Notes: a model not told the origin generated them from the letters alone. A DNA stretch of 64,000 bases from Lysobacter sp. cf310 (GCF_900114355.1 NZ_FOSS01000003.1:76025-140024), one strand, 5' to 3'; shown: positions 35,799 to 45,707, counted from the stretch's first letter. Numbers and translations are program-made.

Positions 35799-37004
35799 TC
35801 AGAGCGCCTCGAACACGCCCGCCGCGCCCATGCCGGTGCCGATGCACATGGTCACTAGGCCGTACTTCTGCTGACGACGGCGCAGGCCGTGCACGATGGT
35901 CGCGGTGCGGATCGCACCGGTCGCGCCCAGCGGATGGCCCAGCGCGATCGCGCCGCCCAGCGGGTTGACCTTGGACGGGTCCAGGCCGCTGTCGCGGATC
36001 ACCGCCAGCGCCTGCGCGGCAAAGGCTTCGTTGAGCTCGATCCAGTCGATCTGGTCCTGGCTCAGACCGGCCTGCTTGAGCGCCTTCGGGATCGCCGCGA
36101 TCGGGCCGATGCCCATCACTTCCGGCCGCACGCCGGCGACCGAGAAGCTGACGAAACGCGCGAGCGGGGTCAGGCCGTAGTCCTTGACCGCCTGGCCGGA
36201 GGCCAGCAGCACTGCGGCCGCGCCGTCGCTCATCTGCGAAGCGGTGCCGGCGGTGACCGTGCCGCCGAACTGGCCGTTGCGGAACACCGGCTTGAGCTTG
36301 GCCAGCGCTTCCAGCGAAGCGTCGGCGCGCGGGCCTTCGTCCAGCTCGATCAGGCTCTTGCGCAGCTTGATCGTGTTGCCGCTCAGGTCGGGCTGGTGCG
36401 ACAGCACCTCGTAGGGGCTGATCTCGGCGGTGAACTCGCCGGCCTGCTGCGCGGCGATCGCCTTGCGGTGCGAGGCCAGCGCGAACGCGTCCTGGTCCTC
36501 GCGCGAGATCTTCCATTCCTCGGCGACCTTCTCGGCGGTGATGCCCATGCCGTAAGCGATGGCGACGTGGTCGTCCTTGAACACGCTGGGGCTCAGCGCG
36601 ACCTTGTTGCCCATCATCGGCACCATCGACATCGACTCGGTGCCGCCGGCCAGGACCAGGTCGGAGTTGCCCAGGCGGATCTCGTTGGCGGCCAGGGCCA
36701 CGGCCTGCAGGCCGGAGGAGCAGAAACGGTTGATGGTCTGCGCGGCGATGGTGTTGGGCAGGCCGGCCAGCAGCACGCCGATGCGCGCCACGTTCATGCC
36801 TTGCTCGCCCTCGGGCATGGCGCAGCCGATGATGGCGTCGTCGATGCGGTTGAGGTCGATGCCCGGGGCCTGCGCCACCACCGACTTGAGCACGTGGGCG
36901 AGCATGTCGTCGGGACGGGTGTTGCGGAATACGCCGCGCGGGGCCTTGCCGACCGGGGTACGGGTGGCGGCGACGATGTAGGCGTCTTGAACTTGCTTGG
37001 TCAT
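35799..37004 (-). CDS. fadA: Acetyl-CoA C-acyltransferase (3-ketoacyl-CoA thiolase)
   Basis: 401 residues, thiolase length. The nucleophile C95 is in [10 protein letters not shown], the H-P motif in [11 protein letters not shown] near 350, and the acid/base Cys in M-C-I-G-T-G-M-G near 386. It cleaves 3-ketoacyl-CoA in the last step of beta-oxidation. It is 26 bases downstream of the fadN-type fusion gene on the same strand, so the two form the trifunctional system. Cytoplasmic. Confidence 0.95.
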   Translation of the reverse strand: MTKQVQDAYIVAATRTPVGKAPRGVFRNTRPDDMLAHVLKSVVAQAPGIDLNRIDDAIIGCAMPEGEQGMNVARIGVLLAGLPNTIAAQTINRFCSSGLQAVALAANEIRLGNSDLVLAGGTESMSMVPMMGNKVALSPSVFKDDHVAIAYGMGITAEKVAEEWKISREDQDAFALASHRKAIAAQQAGEFTAEISPYEVLSHQPDLSGNTIKLRKSLIELDEGPRADASLEALAKLKPVFRNGQFGGTVTAGTASQMSDGAAAVLLASGQAVKDYGLTPLARFVSFSVAGVRPEVMGIGPIAAIPKALKQAGLSQDQIDWIELNEAFAAQALAVIRDSGLDPSKVNPLGGAIALGHPLGATGAIRTATIVHGLRRRQQKYGLVTMCIGTGMGAAGVFEAL

Positions 37005-37030
37005 GTCTGTGAGTCCTATGTCGTCGGCGC

Positions 37031-39406
37031 TTAGTTACGGAGCGGCTTGCCGGTCTTGAGCATGTGCGCGATGCGCTCCTGCGTCTTGGGCATCTGCGCC
37101 AGGGCGACGAAGTGTTCGCGCTCCAGCTTGAGCAGCCATTCCTCGTCGACCAGCGCGCCGCGGTCGACTTCGCCGCCGCAGATCACGGTGGCGATGCGGG
37201 TGGCGATCTCGTAGTCGTGCGGCGAGATGAAGCGGCCTTCCAGCATGTTGACCAGCATCATCTTGAAGGTCGCGATGCCGACGTCGCCGGCGACCTGGAC
37301 GCGGCGGCCGGGCAGGGGCGGACGGTAGCCGCTCTCGGCCAGGGCGCGGGCCTGGGCCTTGGCCACGTGCAGCAGTTCGAAGGCGTTGAACACCACCGCG
37401 TCGCCGTCGCGCGCCAGCTTGAGCTCGCGCGCCTCGAAGGCCGAGCTCGAGACCTTGGCCATGGCCACGGATTCGAACGCGGGCTTGAGCTGGGCGAACA
37501 CGTCGCCGCCCGGGCCGGCCGCTTCGGAGGCGCGCACCGCGAACTCCTTCAGACCGCCGCCGGCCGGCAGCAGGCCGACGCCGGCCTCGACCAGGCCGAT
37601 ATAGCTTTCCAGCGCGAACACGCTCTTGGCCGCGTGCATCTGGAACTCGCAGCCGCCACCCAGGGCCAGGCCGCGCACCGCCGCGACCACCGGCACCAGC
37701 GAATACTTGATGCGCTGGCTGGTGGCCTGGAAGTTGGCGACCATGGCCTCGAAGCCCTTGAGGTCGCCGGCCTGCAGCAGGCCGAGCGCGCCGGACAGGT
37801 CGGCGCCGGCCGAGAACGGCTCCTTGGGCTGCCAGATCACCACGCCCTTGAACTTCTTTTCGGCGATGCCGATCGCTTCCTGGATGCCGTTGAGCACGTG
37901 GTCGTTGACCGTGTGCATCTTGGTCTTGAAGCTGATCACCGCGATGTCGTCGCCGTCGTCCGCCCACAGGCGGATGCCGTCGTTCTCGAACACGGTCTGG
38001 CCTTGCGAGAACTTCTCGCCGAGCAGGGCGTCGGGGAAGCGCTGGCGCGCATAGACCGGGTTGGACGAGCGCGCGACCTTGGCGTTGCGGCCCGGGCTGT
38101 AGCTGCCGTCGGCGCCGTGCACGCCGTCGCGGCCGTCGAACACCCAGTTCGGCAGCGGCGCGGGCGCCATCGCCTTGCCGGCCACGATGTCCTCGGCGAT
38201 CCAGTCGGCGACCTGCTTCCAACCCGCGGCCTGCCAGGTCTCGAACGGGCCCAGCGACCAGCCGTAGCCCCAGCGCATCGCGAAGTCGACGTCGCGCGCG
38301 GTGTCGGCGATCGATTCCAGGTGGAAGGCGCTGTAGTGGAAGCTGTCGCGGAACACCGCCCACAGGAACTGCGCCTGCGGATGGCTGCTGGCGCGCAGGG
38401 CGGCGAACTTCTTGGCCGGATCGCGCTCCTTGAGCAGGGCGGCGACTTCGGCATCGGGCTCGCCGGCCGAAACGCGGTAGTCCTGGGCCTTCAGGTCCAG
38501 CACCAGGATGTCCTTGCCGCGCTTGGTGTAGACGCCGGCGCCGGTCTTCTGGCCCAGCGCGCCCTTTTCGATCAGCGCGGCCAGCCACTTGGGCGCCTTG
38601 AAGTACTGATGCCACGGGTCGTCGGGCAGGGTGTCGGCCATGGTCTTGATGACGTGGGCCATGGTGTCCAGGCCGACCACGTCGGCGGTGCGATAGGTCG
38701 CCGACTTCGGGCGCCCGATCGCCGGACCGGTCAGGGCGTCGACGGTGTCGAAGCCCAGGCCGAACTGCTCGGTGTGGTGCATGGCGGCCAGCATCGAGAA
38801 CACGCCGATGCGGTTGCCGATGAAGTTCGGGGTGTCCTTGGCGATCACCACGCCCTTGCCCAGGGTGGTGGTGAGGAAGGTTTCCAGGCCCTCGAGCACG
38901 CTGGCGTCGGTGCCGCGCGCCGGGATCAGCTCGGCCAGGTGCATGTAGCGCGGCGGATTGAAGAAGTGCACGCCCAGGAAGCGGTGGCGCAGTTCCTCGG
39001 GCAGCACCTCGGCCAGCTTGTTGATGCCCAGGCCGGAGGTGTTGGAGGCCAGCACGGTGTGCGCGGCCACGTAGGGCGCGATCTTCTTGTACAGGTCCTG
39101 CTTCCAGTCCATGCGCTCGGCGATGGCCTCGATGATCAGGTCGCAGTCGCGCAGCTGTTCCAGGCCGGTTTCGTAGTTGGCCGCGCCGATGCGCTCGGCC
39201 AGGCCCTTGCTGGCGAGCGGGGCGGGGCTGAGCTTGCCCAGGTTCGCGATCGCCTTGGCGACGATGCCGTTGGGGTCGCCCTCCTTGGCCGGCAGGTCGA
39301 ACAGCACCGTGTCGACGCCCGCGTTGGTCAGGTGCGCCGCGATCTGCGCGCCCATGACGCCGGCGCCCAGGACCGCGGCACGGCGGACAAGCAATTTATT
39401 AGACAT
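37031..39406 (-). CDS. fadN: 3-hydroxyacyl-CoA dehydrogenase/enoyl-CoA hydratase fusion (FadN type)
   Basis: 791 residues from the ATG ending at 39406, with AGGAG nine bases ahead; a TTG three codons upstream is not preferred. The order is NAD-binding dehydrogenase first (V-L-G-A-G-V-M-G-A-Q-I at about 12-22), its C-terminal domain, then a crotonase-like hydratase at about residues 480-640 (F-S-A-G-A-D-L, L-A-L-G-G-G-C-E, I-G-L-V-E-A-G-V-G-L-L-P-A-G-G-G). This order is that of FadN of Bacillus and of similar proteobacterial enzymes, the reverse of Escherichia coli FadB. Hydrates enoyl-CoA and oxidises the 3-hydroxy product. Confidence 0.94.
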   Translation of the reverse strand: MSNKLLVRRAAVLGAGVMGAQIAAHLTNAGVDTVLFDLPAKEGDPNGIVAKAIANLGKLSPAPLASKGLAERIGAANYETGLEQLRDCDLIIEAIAERMDWKQDLYKKIAPYVAAHTVLASNTSGLGINKLAEVLPEELRHRFLGVHFFNPPRYMHLAELIPARGTDASVLEGLETFLTTTLGKGVVIAKDTPNFIGNRIGVFSMLAAMHHTEQFGLGFDTVDALTGPAIGRPKSATYRTADVVGLDTMAHVIKTMADTLPDDPWHQYFKAPKWLAALIEKGALGQKTGAGVYTKRGKDILVLDLKAQDYRVSAGEPDAEVAALLKERDPAKKFAALRASSHPQAQFLWAVFRDSFHYSAFHLESIADTARDVDFAMRWGYGWSLGPFETWQAAGWKQVADWIAEDIVAGKAMAPAPLPNWVFDGRDGVHGADGSYSPGRNAKVARSSNPVYARQRFPDALLGEKFSQGQTVFENDGIRLWADDGDDIAVISFKTKMHTVNDHVLNGIQEAIGIAEKKFKGVVIWQPKEPFSAGADLSGALGLLQAGDLKGFEAMVANFQATSQRIKYSLVPVVAAVRGLALGGGCEFQMHAAKSVFALESYIGLVEAGVGLLPAGGGLKEFAVRASEAAGPGGDVFAQLKPAFESVAMAKVSSSAFEARELKLARDGDAVVFNAFELLHVAKAQARALAESGYRPPLPGRRVQVAGDVGIATFKMMLVNMLEGRFISPHDYEIATRIATVICGGEVDRGALVDEEWLLKLEREHFVALAQMPKTQERIAHMLKTGKPLRN

Positions 39407-39522
39407 CGTCTGCAACTCCTTGGATTGATTGCATTTTTATTGCCGCGCCAAGGCGGAAACGGAGGCGGAGCCGCCGATGGGGTCGCCCGGACGCGCTAGG
39501 AAATAAAGACGTGGCGCCGCGC

Positions 39523-40143
39523 TCAGCTCTTGAAGCCGGCGGCGGCGAAACGAATCAGTTCGCGGCCCGCGCGCTCGCGATGCGCCGCCTCGCTGACGCC
39601 GGCGGGGCGCTTGATCAGGCCGAAGTCGGCCATGGCATAGGTCAGGGCGCCGGCCAGGAAGTCCAGGCGCCAGTACAGCTCTTCCTTGCTCAGGCCCGGC
39701 ACCGCGGCCGCGATCGCCTTGGCGAACTCGCGCAGCACGTGGCCGTAGTGGTCGGACAGGAACTTGCGCAGGCTGTCGTTCTTCTCGGCGTAGGCGCGGG
39801 CGACCACGCGCACGAAGGCGGCGCCGCCGTGGCGGTCCTGGGCCAGGGCCAGGGCCGGCTCCACGAACGCGGCCAGGATCGGCTCCAGTTCGCCCGGATG
39901 CTGTTGCACAGCCTCCTGCAGGGCGCTCAGGCGCTGCCGGCTCATGTCGTCCATGCGTCGGCGGAACACCTCGTTGACCAGGTTTTCCTTGCTGCCGAAG
40001 TGGTAGTTGACCGCCGCGATGTTGACGTCGGCGCGGCTGGTCACCTGGCGCAGCGAGGTGCCGGTGAAGCCGAATTGGGCGAACAGCTCCTCGGCGGCGC
40101 CGAGAATGCGGTCCTTGGTGGAGAAATGCGCGGTGGCGGCCAT
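39523..40143 (-). CDS. TetR-family regulator of fatty-acid degradation (PsrA-like)
   Basis: 206 residues. The N-terminal helix-turn-helix (K-D-R-I-L-G-A-A-E-E-L-F-A, T-S-L-R-Q-V-T-S-R-A-D-V-N-I-A-A-V-N-Y-H-F-G-S-K) and the C-terminal region ending in R-F-A-A match the CerR/PsrA type. It is upstream of fadN and fadA on the same strand with a 116-base gap. A perfect CAAAC-N4-GTTTG operator precedes its start, the site bound by PsrA of pseudomonads. Acyl-CoA would be the expected inducer. Symbol withheld because orthology is inferred. Confidence 0.9.
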   Translation of the reverse strand: MAATAHFSTKDRILGAAEELFAQFGFTGTSLRQVTSRADVNIAAVNYHFGSKENLVNEVFRRRMDDMSRQRLSALQEAVQQHPGELEPILAAFVEPALALAQDRHGGAAFVRVVARAYAEKNDSLRKFLSDHYGHVLREFAKAIAAAVPGLSKEELYWRLDFLAGALTYAMADFGLIKRPAGVSEAAHRERAGRELIRFAAAGFKS

Positions 40144-40164
40144 GGGGCTCCGGGGCTGGGCTGA

Positions 40165-40182
40165 ATCAAACGCTTGTTTGAT
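40165..40182. promoter_or_regulatory. PsrA-type operator
   Basis: ATCAAACGCTTGTTTGAT contains perfect seven-base arms ATCAAAC / GTTTGAT around GCTT. The core CAAAC-N4-GTTTG equals the published PsrA consensus (G/C-AAAC-N2-4-GTTT-G/C). It is 22 bases upstream of the tetR start and most likely mediates autoregulation. Confidence 0.8.
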
Positions 40183-40229
40183 CCTAGTCCCGCCCCGGCC
40201 GGATCGTCAACGGATTTTCAGCACAACCG

Positions 40230-40258
40230 TGCAAATCGCCTGACCGATCCGGTAGAAT
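40230..40258 (+). promoter_or_regulatory. Candidate promoter upstream of ndk
   Basis: TAGAAT (40253-40258) is a good -10; TGCAAA at 40230-40235 is a weak -35 with 17 bases between. Transcripts from it would meet an intrinsic terminator about 15-40 bases later, before ndk. Confidence 0.45.
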
Positions 40259-40280
40259 TACCGTAGCCATATTGGCTAAA

Positions 40281-40303
40281 CCCGCGTCCTGTCGCGGGTT
40301 TTT
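40281..40303 (+). terminator. Intrinsic terminator between promoter and ndk
   Basis: CCCGCG / CGCGGG pair six bases around TCCTGT, followed by TTTTTC. It lies 60 bases before the ndk ATG with no same-strand gene upstream, so it may act as an attenuator or end a very short transcript. Confidence 0.75.
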
Positions 40304-40362
40304 CTGTTATTCTCGGGCCCTCGCAAGGAAGCAGCAGCGGCCCGCCTACCCGGAGAATTTCC

Positions 40363-40788
40363 ATGGCGCTGGAGCGCACCCTGTCCATCATCAAGCCCGA
40401 CGCCGTCGCCAAGAACGTCATCGGTGAGATCTACACGCGCTTCGAGAAGGCGGGCCTGAAGGTCGTCGCCTCCAAGATGAAGCACCTCTCCAAGCAGGAA
40501 GCCGAAGGTTTCTACGCCGTGCACCGCGAGCGTCCGTTCTTCGCCGCCCTGGTCGAATTCATGATCAGCGGCCCGGTGGTGATCCAGGCGCTGCAGGGCG
40601 AGAACGCCGTGCTCAAGCACCGCGACCTGATGGGCGCCACCAATCCGAAGGACGCCGCGCCGGGCACCATCCGCGCCGACTTCGCCGACAGCATCGACGC
40701 CAATGCCGTGCACGGCTCGGACAGCCTGGAGAACGCCGCGATCGAGATCGCGTACTTCTTCCCGGCCACCGACGTCTACGCGCGCTAA
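40363..40788 (+). CDS. ndk: Nucleoside-diphosphate kinase
   Basis: 141 residues, the standard length. [12 protein letters not shown] at the start and the phosphorylated histidine H117 in N-A-V-H-G-S-D-S are diagnostic. It equilibrates NTP pools with ATP. It is the first gene of the 40363-47415 run; rlmN starts 6 bases after its stop. An intrinsic hairpin lies in its leader. Confidence 0.98.
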   Translation: MALERTLSIIKPDAVAKNVIGEIYTRFEKAGLKVVASKMKHLSKQEAEGFYAVHRERPFFAALVEFMISGPVVIQALQGENAVLKHRDLMGATNPKDAAPGTIRADFADSIDANAVHGSDSLENAAIEIAYFFPATDVYAR

Positions 40789-40794
40789 ATCGCC

Positions 40795-42078
40795 GTGACC
40801 GAGCTGCGCGCCACCACGAACGATCTTCCGCACGCCGGCGATGCGCCGGCGTCGGCTACGCCCGTGAGCGCGCAAGCCCTCGCCAACGACGTCGCGATCG
40901 CGGCGACGCAGCCGGCCACGCCCGGCTACGTCGCCGTCGATCCGAGCAAGACCAATCTGTTCGATCTCGACCGCGTCTCGCTGGAAGACTTCTTCGAGCA
41001 GACCCTGGGCGAGAAGCGCTTCCGCGCGCACCAGGTGATGAAGTGGATCCACCACCGCTACGTCACCGACTTCAACGACATGACCGACCTGGGCAAGGCG
41101 CTGCGCGCCAAGCTCGAGCAGCACGCGCAGGTGCGCGTGCCGCAGGTGGTGTTCGACAAGGCCTCCGCCGACGGCACCCACAAGTGGCTGCTGGGCATGG
41201 ACCCGAAGAACGCGATCGAAACGGTGTTCATTCCCGACAAGGGCCGCGGCACCCTGTGCGTGTCCTCGCAGGTCGGTTGCGCCTTGAACTGCCAGTTCTG
41301 TTCCACCGCCACCCAGGGCTTCAACCGCAACCTGTCGACCGCCGAAATCATCGGCCAGGTCTGGGTGGCGGCGCGCCATCTGGGCAACGTCCCGCATCAG
41401 CAGCGCAAGCTCACCAACGTGGTGATGATGGGCATGGGCGAGCCGCTGGCGAATTTCGACAACGTCGTGCGCGCCATGAGCATCATGCGCGACGACCTGG
41501 GCTACGGCCTGGCCAACAAGCGCGTGACGCTGTCTACCGCCGGCATGGTGCCGATGATCGACAAGCTCGGCGAGGTCAGCGACGTCTCGCTGGCGGTCTC
41601 GCTGCACGCGGCCAACGACGAGTTGCGCAGCGAGCTGGTCCCGCTCAACAAGAAGTACCCGATCGCGCAGCTGATGGAAGCCTGCGTGCGTTACGCGCTG
41701 CGCAAGCGCGGCACCTCGGTGACCTTCGAGTACACCCTGATGAAGGGCGTCAACGATCAGCCTCAGCACGCGCGTCAGCTGCTGCGTCTGCTGCGTCAGT
41801 TCGATAACGCGGTGCAGATGAAGGACGCGGCCAAGGTCAACCTGATCCCGTTCAATCCGTTCCCGGGCACGCGCTACGAGCGCCCGGACGACGCCGCGAT
41901 CCGCAGCTTCCAGAAGCTGCTCAACGACGCCGGCATGATCGCGCCGGTGCGCCGCACCCGTGGCGACGACATCGACGCGGCCTGCGGCCAGCTCAAGGGC
42001 CAGGTCATGGACCGGACCCGGCGCCAGGCCGAATTCCGCAAGAAACTCGAATCTCAAGGGCTGGGCGATGCGGCTTGA
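40795..42078 (+). CDS. rlmN: 23S rRNA (A2503-C2)/tRNA (A37-C2) methyltransferase
   Basis: 427 residues from the GTG at 40795. The radical-SAM cysteines C162, C166 and C169 stand in [16 protein letters not shown] and the C-terminal N-L-I-P-F-N-P and [13 protein letters not shown] (second essential Cys) follow. The first 50 residues form an Ala-rich extension not typical of RlmN, so the true start may be internal, though the close spacing to ndk supports the GTG. Cytoplasmic. Confidence 0.95.
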   Translation: MTELRATTNDLPHAGDAPASATPVSAQALANDVAIAATQPATPGYVAVDPSKTNLFDLDRVSLEDFFEQTLGEKRFRAHQVMKWIHHRYVTDFNDMTDLGKALRAKLEQHAQVRVPQVVFDKASADGTHKWLLGMDPKNAIETVFIPDKGRGTLCVSSQVGCALNCQFCSTATQGFNRNLSTAEIIGQVWVAARHLGNVPHQQRKLTNVVMMGMGEPLANFDNVVRAMSIMRDDLGYGLANKRVTLSTAGMVPMIDKLGEVSDVSLAVSLHAANDELRSELVPLNKKYPIAQLMEACVRYALRKRGTSVTFEYTLMKGVNDQPQHARQLLRLLRQFDNAVQMKDAAKVNLIPFNPFPGTRYERPDDAAIRSFQKLLNDAGMIAPVRRTRGDDIDAACGQLKGQVMDRTRRQAEFRKKLESQGLGDAA

Positions 42079-42913
42079 AGGACGCGCGATGTGGGCCAGG
42101 TGGCCGTTGTGGGCGGTGCTGTTGGCGCTGGCCGCGACCGGCTTGTCCGGCTGCAAGCGCCTGACCTTCGTGCGGCCGAACTTCGACAAGACCAATTACG
42201 AGCACACCGGCCCCGATTACGCGGTGCGCGACGATAAGCGCACCAAGGACGCCTCGGTCGCGCGTACCCGGGTCCAGCTGGCTCAGGCCGCGCTGCGCAA
42301 CGGCGACCTCGACGGTGCCGAGCGCGACGCTCGCACCGCGCTCAAGGCCGACCCGCGTTCGGTCGAGGCCGTGACCATCCTGGGCGCGGTCGCCGAACGC
42401 CGCGGCGACATGGCCGGGGCAGGGCAGCACTACAAGAAGGCGGTCGAGCTAGCGCCCGAGCGCGGCGCCTTCCTCAACAACTACGGCGCCTGGCTGTGCG
42501 CCAGCGGCCACGCCGCCGAATCGCTGAGCTGGTTCGACCGCGCCCTGGCCGACAGCGCCTATGCCACCCCGACCGCGGCGCTGGCCAATGCCGGCAGTTG
42601 CGCCGCCACCGCCGGCCAGACCCAGCGCGCCGAGCGCGACCTGCGCACCGCGCTGGCCCTGGACGCCAACAACGCCCTGGCCCTGGGCGGCCTGGCGCGG
42701 ATCGAGCTGCAGAAGGGCAATGCCTTCGAGGCCCGGGCTTTTTCTGAACGCAGGCTGGCTGCCGCCCCGGCGGATCCGGACGCGCTGGTGCTTGCGTCAC
42801 AAATCGAACAAAAACTCGGCGACACGGCTGCCGCCGCAAGATACGTTCAGCGTCTACGGGCGGAGTTCCCTGACGCGCAGGGCTCCGGGACAGGGGATGA
42901 CGGTAAGCGATGA
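42068..42913 (+). CDS. pilW: Type IV pilus biogenesis lipoprotein PilW/PilF (TPR)
   Basis: 281 residues from the ATG at 42068, overlapping the end of rlmN by 11 bases. A lipobox L-S-G-C puts the acylated Cys at 29. At least four TPR-like repeats follow (about 70-230), as in the pilotin that brings the PilQ secretin to the outer membrane. The place after rlmN is the conserved one for pilW/pilF. Its stop overlaps the next start. Confidence 0.9.
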   Translation: MRLEGRAMWARWPLWAVLLALAATGLSGCKRLTFVRPNFDKTNYEHTGPDYAVRDDKRTKDASVARTRVQLAQAALRNGDLDGAERDARTALKADPRSVEAVTILGAVAERRGDMAGAGQHYKKAVELAPERGAFLNNYGAWLCASGHAAESLSWFDRALADSAYATPTAALANAGSCAATAGQTQRAERDLRTALALDANNALALGGLARIELQKGNAFEARAFSERRLAAAPADPDALVLASQIEQKLGDTAAAARYVQRLRAEFPDAQGSGTGDDGKR

Positions 42914-43728
42914 TGCTTTCTAACGAAGTCGCGCCTGACGGCGGGGGTAGCTGTGGCGCGCGCCTGAAACTTGCCCGCGAACGGGCCGGTCTGTCGCACG
43001 CGGACGTGTCCGCGCGCCTCAAGATGCCGACCCGCGTGGTGCAGGCGCTGGAAGAAGACGATCTGCAGCGCATCGGCGCGCCGGTGTTCGTGCGCGGCCA
43101 GCTGCGCAGCTATGCGCGCCTGCTCGGGGTCGATCTGGAACCCGAACTCGACCGCGTCGCCGTCGCCCAATTGGCGCCGTCGCAGCTGGTCAGCCACACC
43201 CACACGCCGCGCTACCGCCGCGTGTTCGAACAAGCCACCCGTCGCGCGATCTACATCGTGCTGACCGCCGCGATCGCGGTGCCGGTGTGGCTGGCCACGC
43301 GTCCGCACCTGGACAGCAACTTGGCCGTGCAGTCGCTGGACGTGCCGGCCAGCGCGCTGAGCGCCGGCGCCACGCCCTCCACCGAACCCGCCGCCGCGGC
43401 GCAGCGCACCCCGCTGATCGCCTCGATGGCGCCGCTGCCGGCCGCGCCGGCGGCGCAAGCGCAGACCGCCTTGTCGCTGAACTTCACCGGCGACAGCTGG
43501 GTGCAGGTCTACGCGACCGACGGCAGCACCCTGGAGCAGGGCTTGCTCGGCGCCGGCGAACGCCGCAACTACGCCGCCGGCGAAGTCGCGCGCGTGGTGC
43601 TGGGCAACTCGTCCGCGGTCGAAGTGCAGCAGGCGGGTCAACCCGTCGATCTGGCGCCGTTCAGCCGCGCGAACGTCGCGCGCTTTACGCTATCCTCTGA
43701 CGGTTCCCTCGCGCCGGTCTCCGACTGA
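42910..43728 (+). CDS. rodZ: RodZ-like helix-turn-helix membrane protein
   Basis: 272 residues. A cytoplasmic HTH_25 domain (about 16-78, L-K-L-A-R-E-R-A-G-L-S-H-A-D-V-S), one membrane helix (about 113-130), an Ala/Pro-rich linker and a C-terminal DUF4115 domain (L-N-F-T-G-D-S-W-V-Q-V, G-x-L-G-A-G-E-R-R-N-Y) as in RodZ, which links MreB to the elongasome. The ATG overlaps the pilW stop. The 114 bases after it hold two GC hairpins but no gene. Confidence 0.9.
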   Translation: MMLSNEVAPDGGGSCGARLKLARERAGLSHADVSARLKMPTRVVQALEEDDLQRIGAPVFVRGQLRSYARLLGVDLEPELDRVAVAQLAPSQLVSHTHTPRYRRVFEQATRRAIYIVLTAAIAVPVWLATRPHLDSNLAVQSLDVPASALSAGATPSTEPAAAAQRTPLIASMAPLPAAPAAQAQTALSLNFTGDSWVQVYATDGSTLEQGLLGAGERRNYAAGEVARVVLGNSSAVEVQQAGQPVDLAPFSRANVARFTLSSDGSLAPVSD

Positions 43729-43795
43729 CCCGCGACGCGGGTCTGCGCATGCCCCGGTAATCCGGCATGTCCCTCACTGGCCCGCACCGCGGGCC
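43727..43795. other. Two GC hairpins between rodZ and the YfgM-like gene
   Basis: GACCCGC-GAC-GCGGGTC (43727-43743) and GGCCCGC-ACC-GCGGGCC (43779-43795) are perfect seven-base stems. Neither is followed by a T-run on the plus strand. They occupy the place where ispG and hisS stand in Escherichia coli. Confidence 0.6.
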
Positions 43796-43842
43796 GGTCA
43801 TATTCCTTTGGGCTCCAGCCGGTCGGCGGAGCGAGATGAACG

Positions 43843-44472
43843 ATGGCGATCGACGATCTGGCTGACGAACACGAACAAAGCGAACGCGTACTGGAGTGGC
43901 TGCGCCGCAACGGCGCCGGACTGATCGGCGGCATCGCCCTGGGTCTGGCCGCGATCGGCGGCTGGAAGTGGTGGGAGAACCATCAGGTCCAGCAGCAGGC
44001 GCAAATCGCCAACCAGTATCAGGCCGCGCTCGACGCGATCGAGGCCAAGGACAAGGGCGCCGAAGCCAAGGTCAAGGCGCTGGGCCAGAACACCTATCAC
44101 ACGCTCGCCGCGCTGCGCCTGGCGCAGTCGCAGGTGGTCGCCAACCAGCGCGACGCGGCGATCGCGACCCTGCGCTCGATCCAGTCCGAGGATCCGGCCA
44201 TCGCCGAGATCGTCAATCTGCGCCTGGCGCGTCTGCTGATCGACGCCAAGCAGGCCGACGCCGCGCTCAAGCTGCTCGCCAACGCGACCACGCCCACCGC
44301 CATCGCGGTGCGCGGCGACGCCCAGCTGGCCCTGGGCCAGCGCGCCAAGGCGCAGGAAGCGTATACGCAGGCGATGACCAAGCTGGACGTGGCCTCGCCG
44401 CAGCGCCGCCTGCTCGAACTCAAGCTCACCGAAGCCGGCGGTTCCCCGGTCAAGCCCGAGGCCAAGTCTTGA
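43843..44472 (+). CDS. YfgM-like TPR membrane protein
   Basis: 209 residues. A short cytoplasmic start (M-A-I-D-D-L-A-D-E-H-E-Q-S-E-R-V-L-E-W-L), a membrane helix at about 25-43, and a periplasmic TPR part match YfgM, an ancillary SecYEG translocon/chaperone-network protein in Escherichia coli. It sits directly ahead of bamB as there, with the TGA overlapping the bamB ATG (TGATG). Confidence 0.9.
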   Translation: MAIDDLADEHEQSERVLEWLRRNGAGLIGGIALGLAAIGGWKWWENHQVQQQAQIANQYQAALDAIEAKDKGAEAKVKALGQNTYHTLAALRLAQSQVVANQRDAAIATLRSIQSEDPAIAEIVNLRLARLLIDAKQADAALKLLANATTPTAIAVRGDAQLALGQRAKAQEAYTQAMTKLDVASPQRRLLELKLTEAGGSPVKPEAKS

Positions 44473-45707
44473 TGAAGGTTGCAGCCATGACCCCCAGCCG
44501 CACCGCAGTCCGCGTTTCCGCCGTCCTGATGTGCGCCTTCGCGCTGGCCGGCTGCTCCACCGTCAAGGGCTGGTTCGGCGGCAGCAAGAAGGACGACGGC
44601 AAGCCCAACGAGCCGGTCGAACTGACCGACATCACCCCGACCGCCAACGTCGCCAAACTGTGGTCGACGCACGCCGGCAAGGGCGAGGACCGCATGGGCG
44701 TGCGCCAGGGCCCGACCATCGCCGACGGCCGCGTCTACGCCGCCGCGATCGAAGGCGGCGTGCACGCCTTCGATCTGCAGACCGGCAAGTCGATCTGGGA
44801 CTACCTGCCGATGCGTCAGGGCGAGGACGCCAAGAAGAAGGACAAGGACATCCGCCTCTCCGGCGGCCCCGGCGTGGGCGAAGGCCTGGTCGTGGTCGGC
44901 AGCCTGGAAGGCGACGTGATCGCGCTGGATGCCGCCAGCGGCGCCGAGAAGTGGCGCGCCAAGGTCGGCAACGAAGTCATCGCCGCGCCTGCGGTGGGCA
45001 TGGGCCTGGTGTTCGTGCGTTCCAACGACGGCCGCCTGAGCGCGTTCGACGCCGCCAGCGGCGAGCGCCGCTGGTTCTGGACCCGCGACGTGCCGATGCT
45101 GTCGCTGCGCGGCAACGACGCGCCGGTGCTGGGCCCGGGCTTCGTCTTCGTCGGCAACGACGACGGCACCGTGGTCGCGCTGTCGGCCACCGACGGCCGC
45201 CCGATGTGGGAACAGGCCGTGTCGCAGCCGGAAGGCCGCACCGAGCTGGACCGCATGGCCGACATCGACGGCACCCCGGTGCTGGAAGGCAGCACGCTGT
45301 ACGCGAGCAGCTTCAAGAAGCAGACCGTGGCGATCGACGGTCCCAGCGGCCGCCCGATGTGGAACAGCGAGCACGGCGGCGCCGGCCGCATCGGCGTCAG
45401 CGCCGACCGCCTGGTGGTCACCGATCCCACCGGCACCGTGTTCGGCCTGGACAAGGCCGGCGGCAGCGCGATGTGGCAGCAGGCCGGCCTGGCCCGCCGC
45501 AACGTCACCGGCGCCGCGATCCAGGGCGATTACGCCGTGGTCGGCGACTTCGACGGCTACGTGCATTGGCTGAAGCTCGACAACGGCGAGTTCGCCGCGC
45601 GTCAGCGCGTCGGCGGCAAGGCCCTGCGCGCTGCGCCGGTGGTCTCCGACGGCGTGCTGGTGGTGCAGAACGTCGAAGGCGAGCTGACCGCGTTCAAGCT
45701 GCAGTAA
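44472..45707 (+). CDS. bamB: Outer-membrane assembly lipoprotein BamB
   Basis: 411 residues from the ATG overlapping the previous stop (a second ATG five codons on is possible). Lipobox L-A-G-C gives Cys 28. The mature part is an eight-bladed PQQ-type beta-propeller with repeated G-x-x-Y/V-x-A-L-D-A-x-x-G-x-x-x-W blades. BamB assists BamA in folding outer-membrane proteins. Gene order YfgM-BamB-Der is the classical one. Confidence 0.95.
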   Translation: MKVAAMTPSRTAVRVSAVLMCAFALAGCSTVKGWFGGSKKDDGKPNEPVELTDITPTANVAKLWSTHAGKGEDRMGVRQGPTIADGRVYAAAIEGGVHAFDLQTGKSIWDYLPMRQGEDAKKKDKDIRLSGGPGVGEGLVVVGSLEGDVIALDAASGAEKWRAKVGNEVIAAPAVGMGLVFVRSNDGRLSAFDAASGERRWFWTRDVPMLSLRGNDAPVLGPGFVFVGNDDGTVVALSATDGRPMWEQAVSQPEGRTELDRMADIDGTPVLEGSTLYASSFKKQTVAIDGPSGRPMWNSEHGGAGRIGVSADRLVVTDPTGTVFGLDKAGGSAMWQQAGLARRNVTGAAIQGDYAVVGDFDGYVHWLKLDNGEFAARQRVGGKALRAAPVVSDGVLVVQNVEGELTAFKLQ

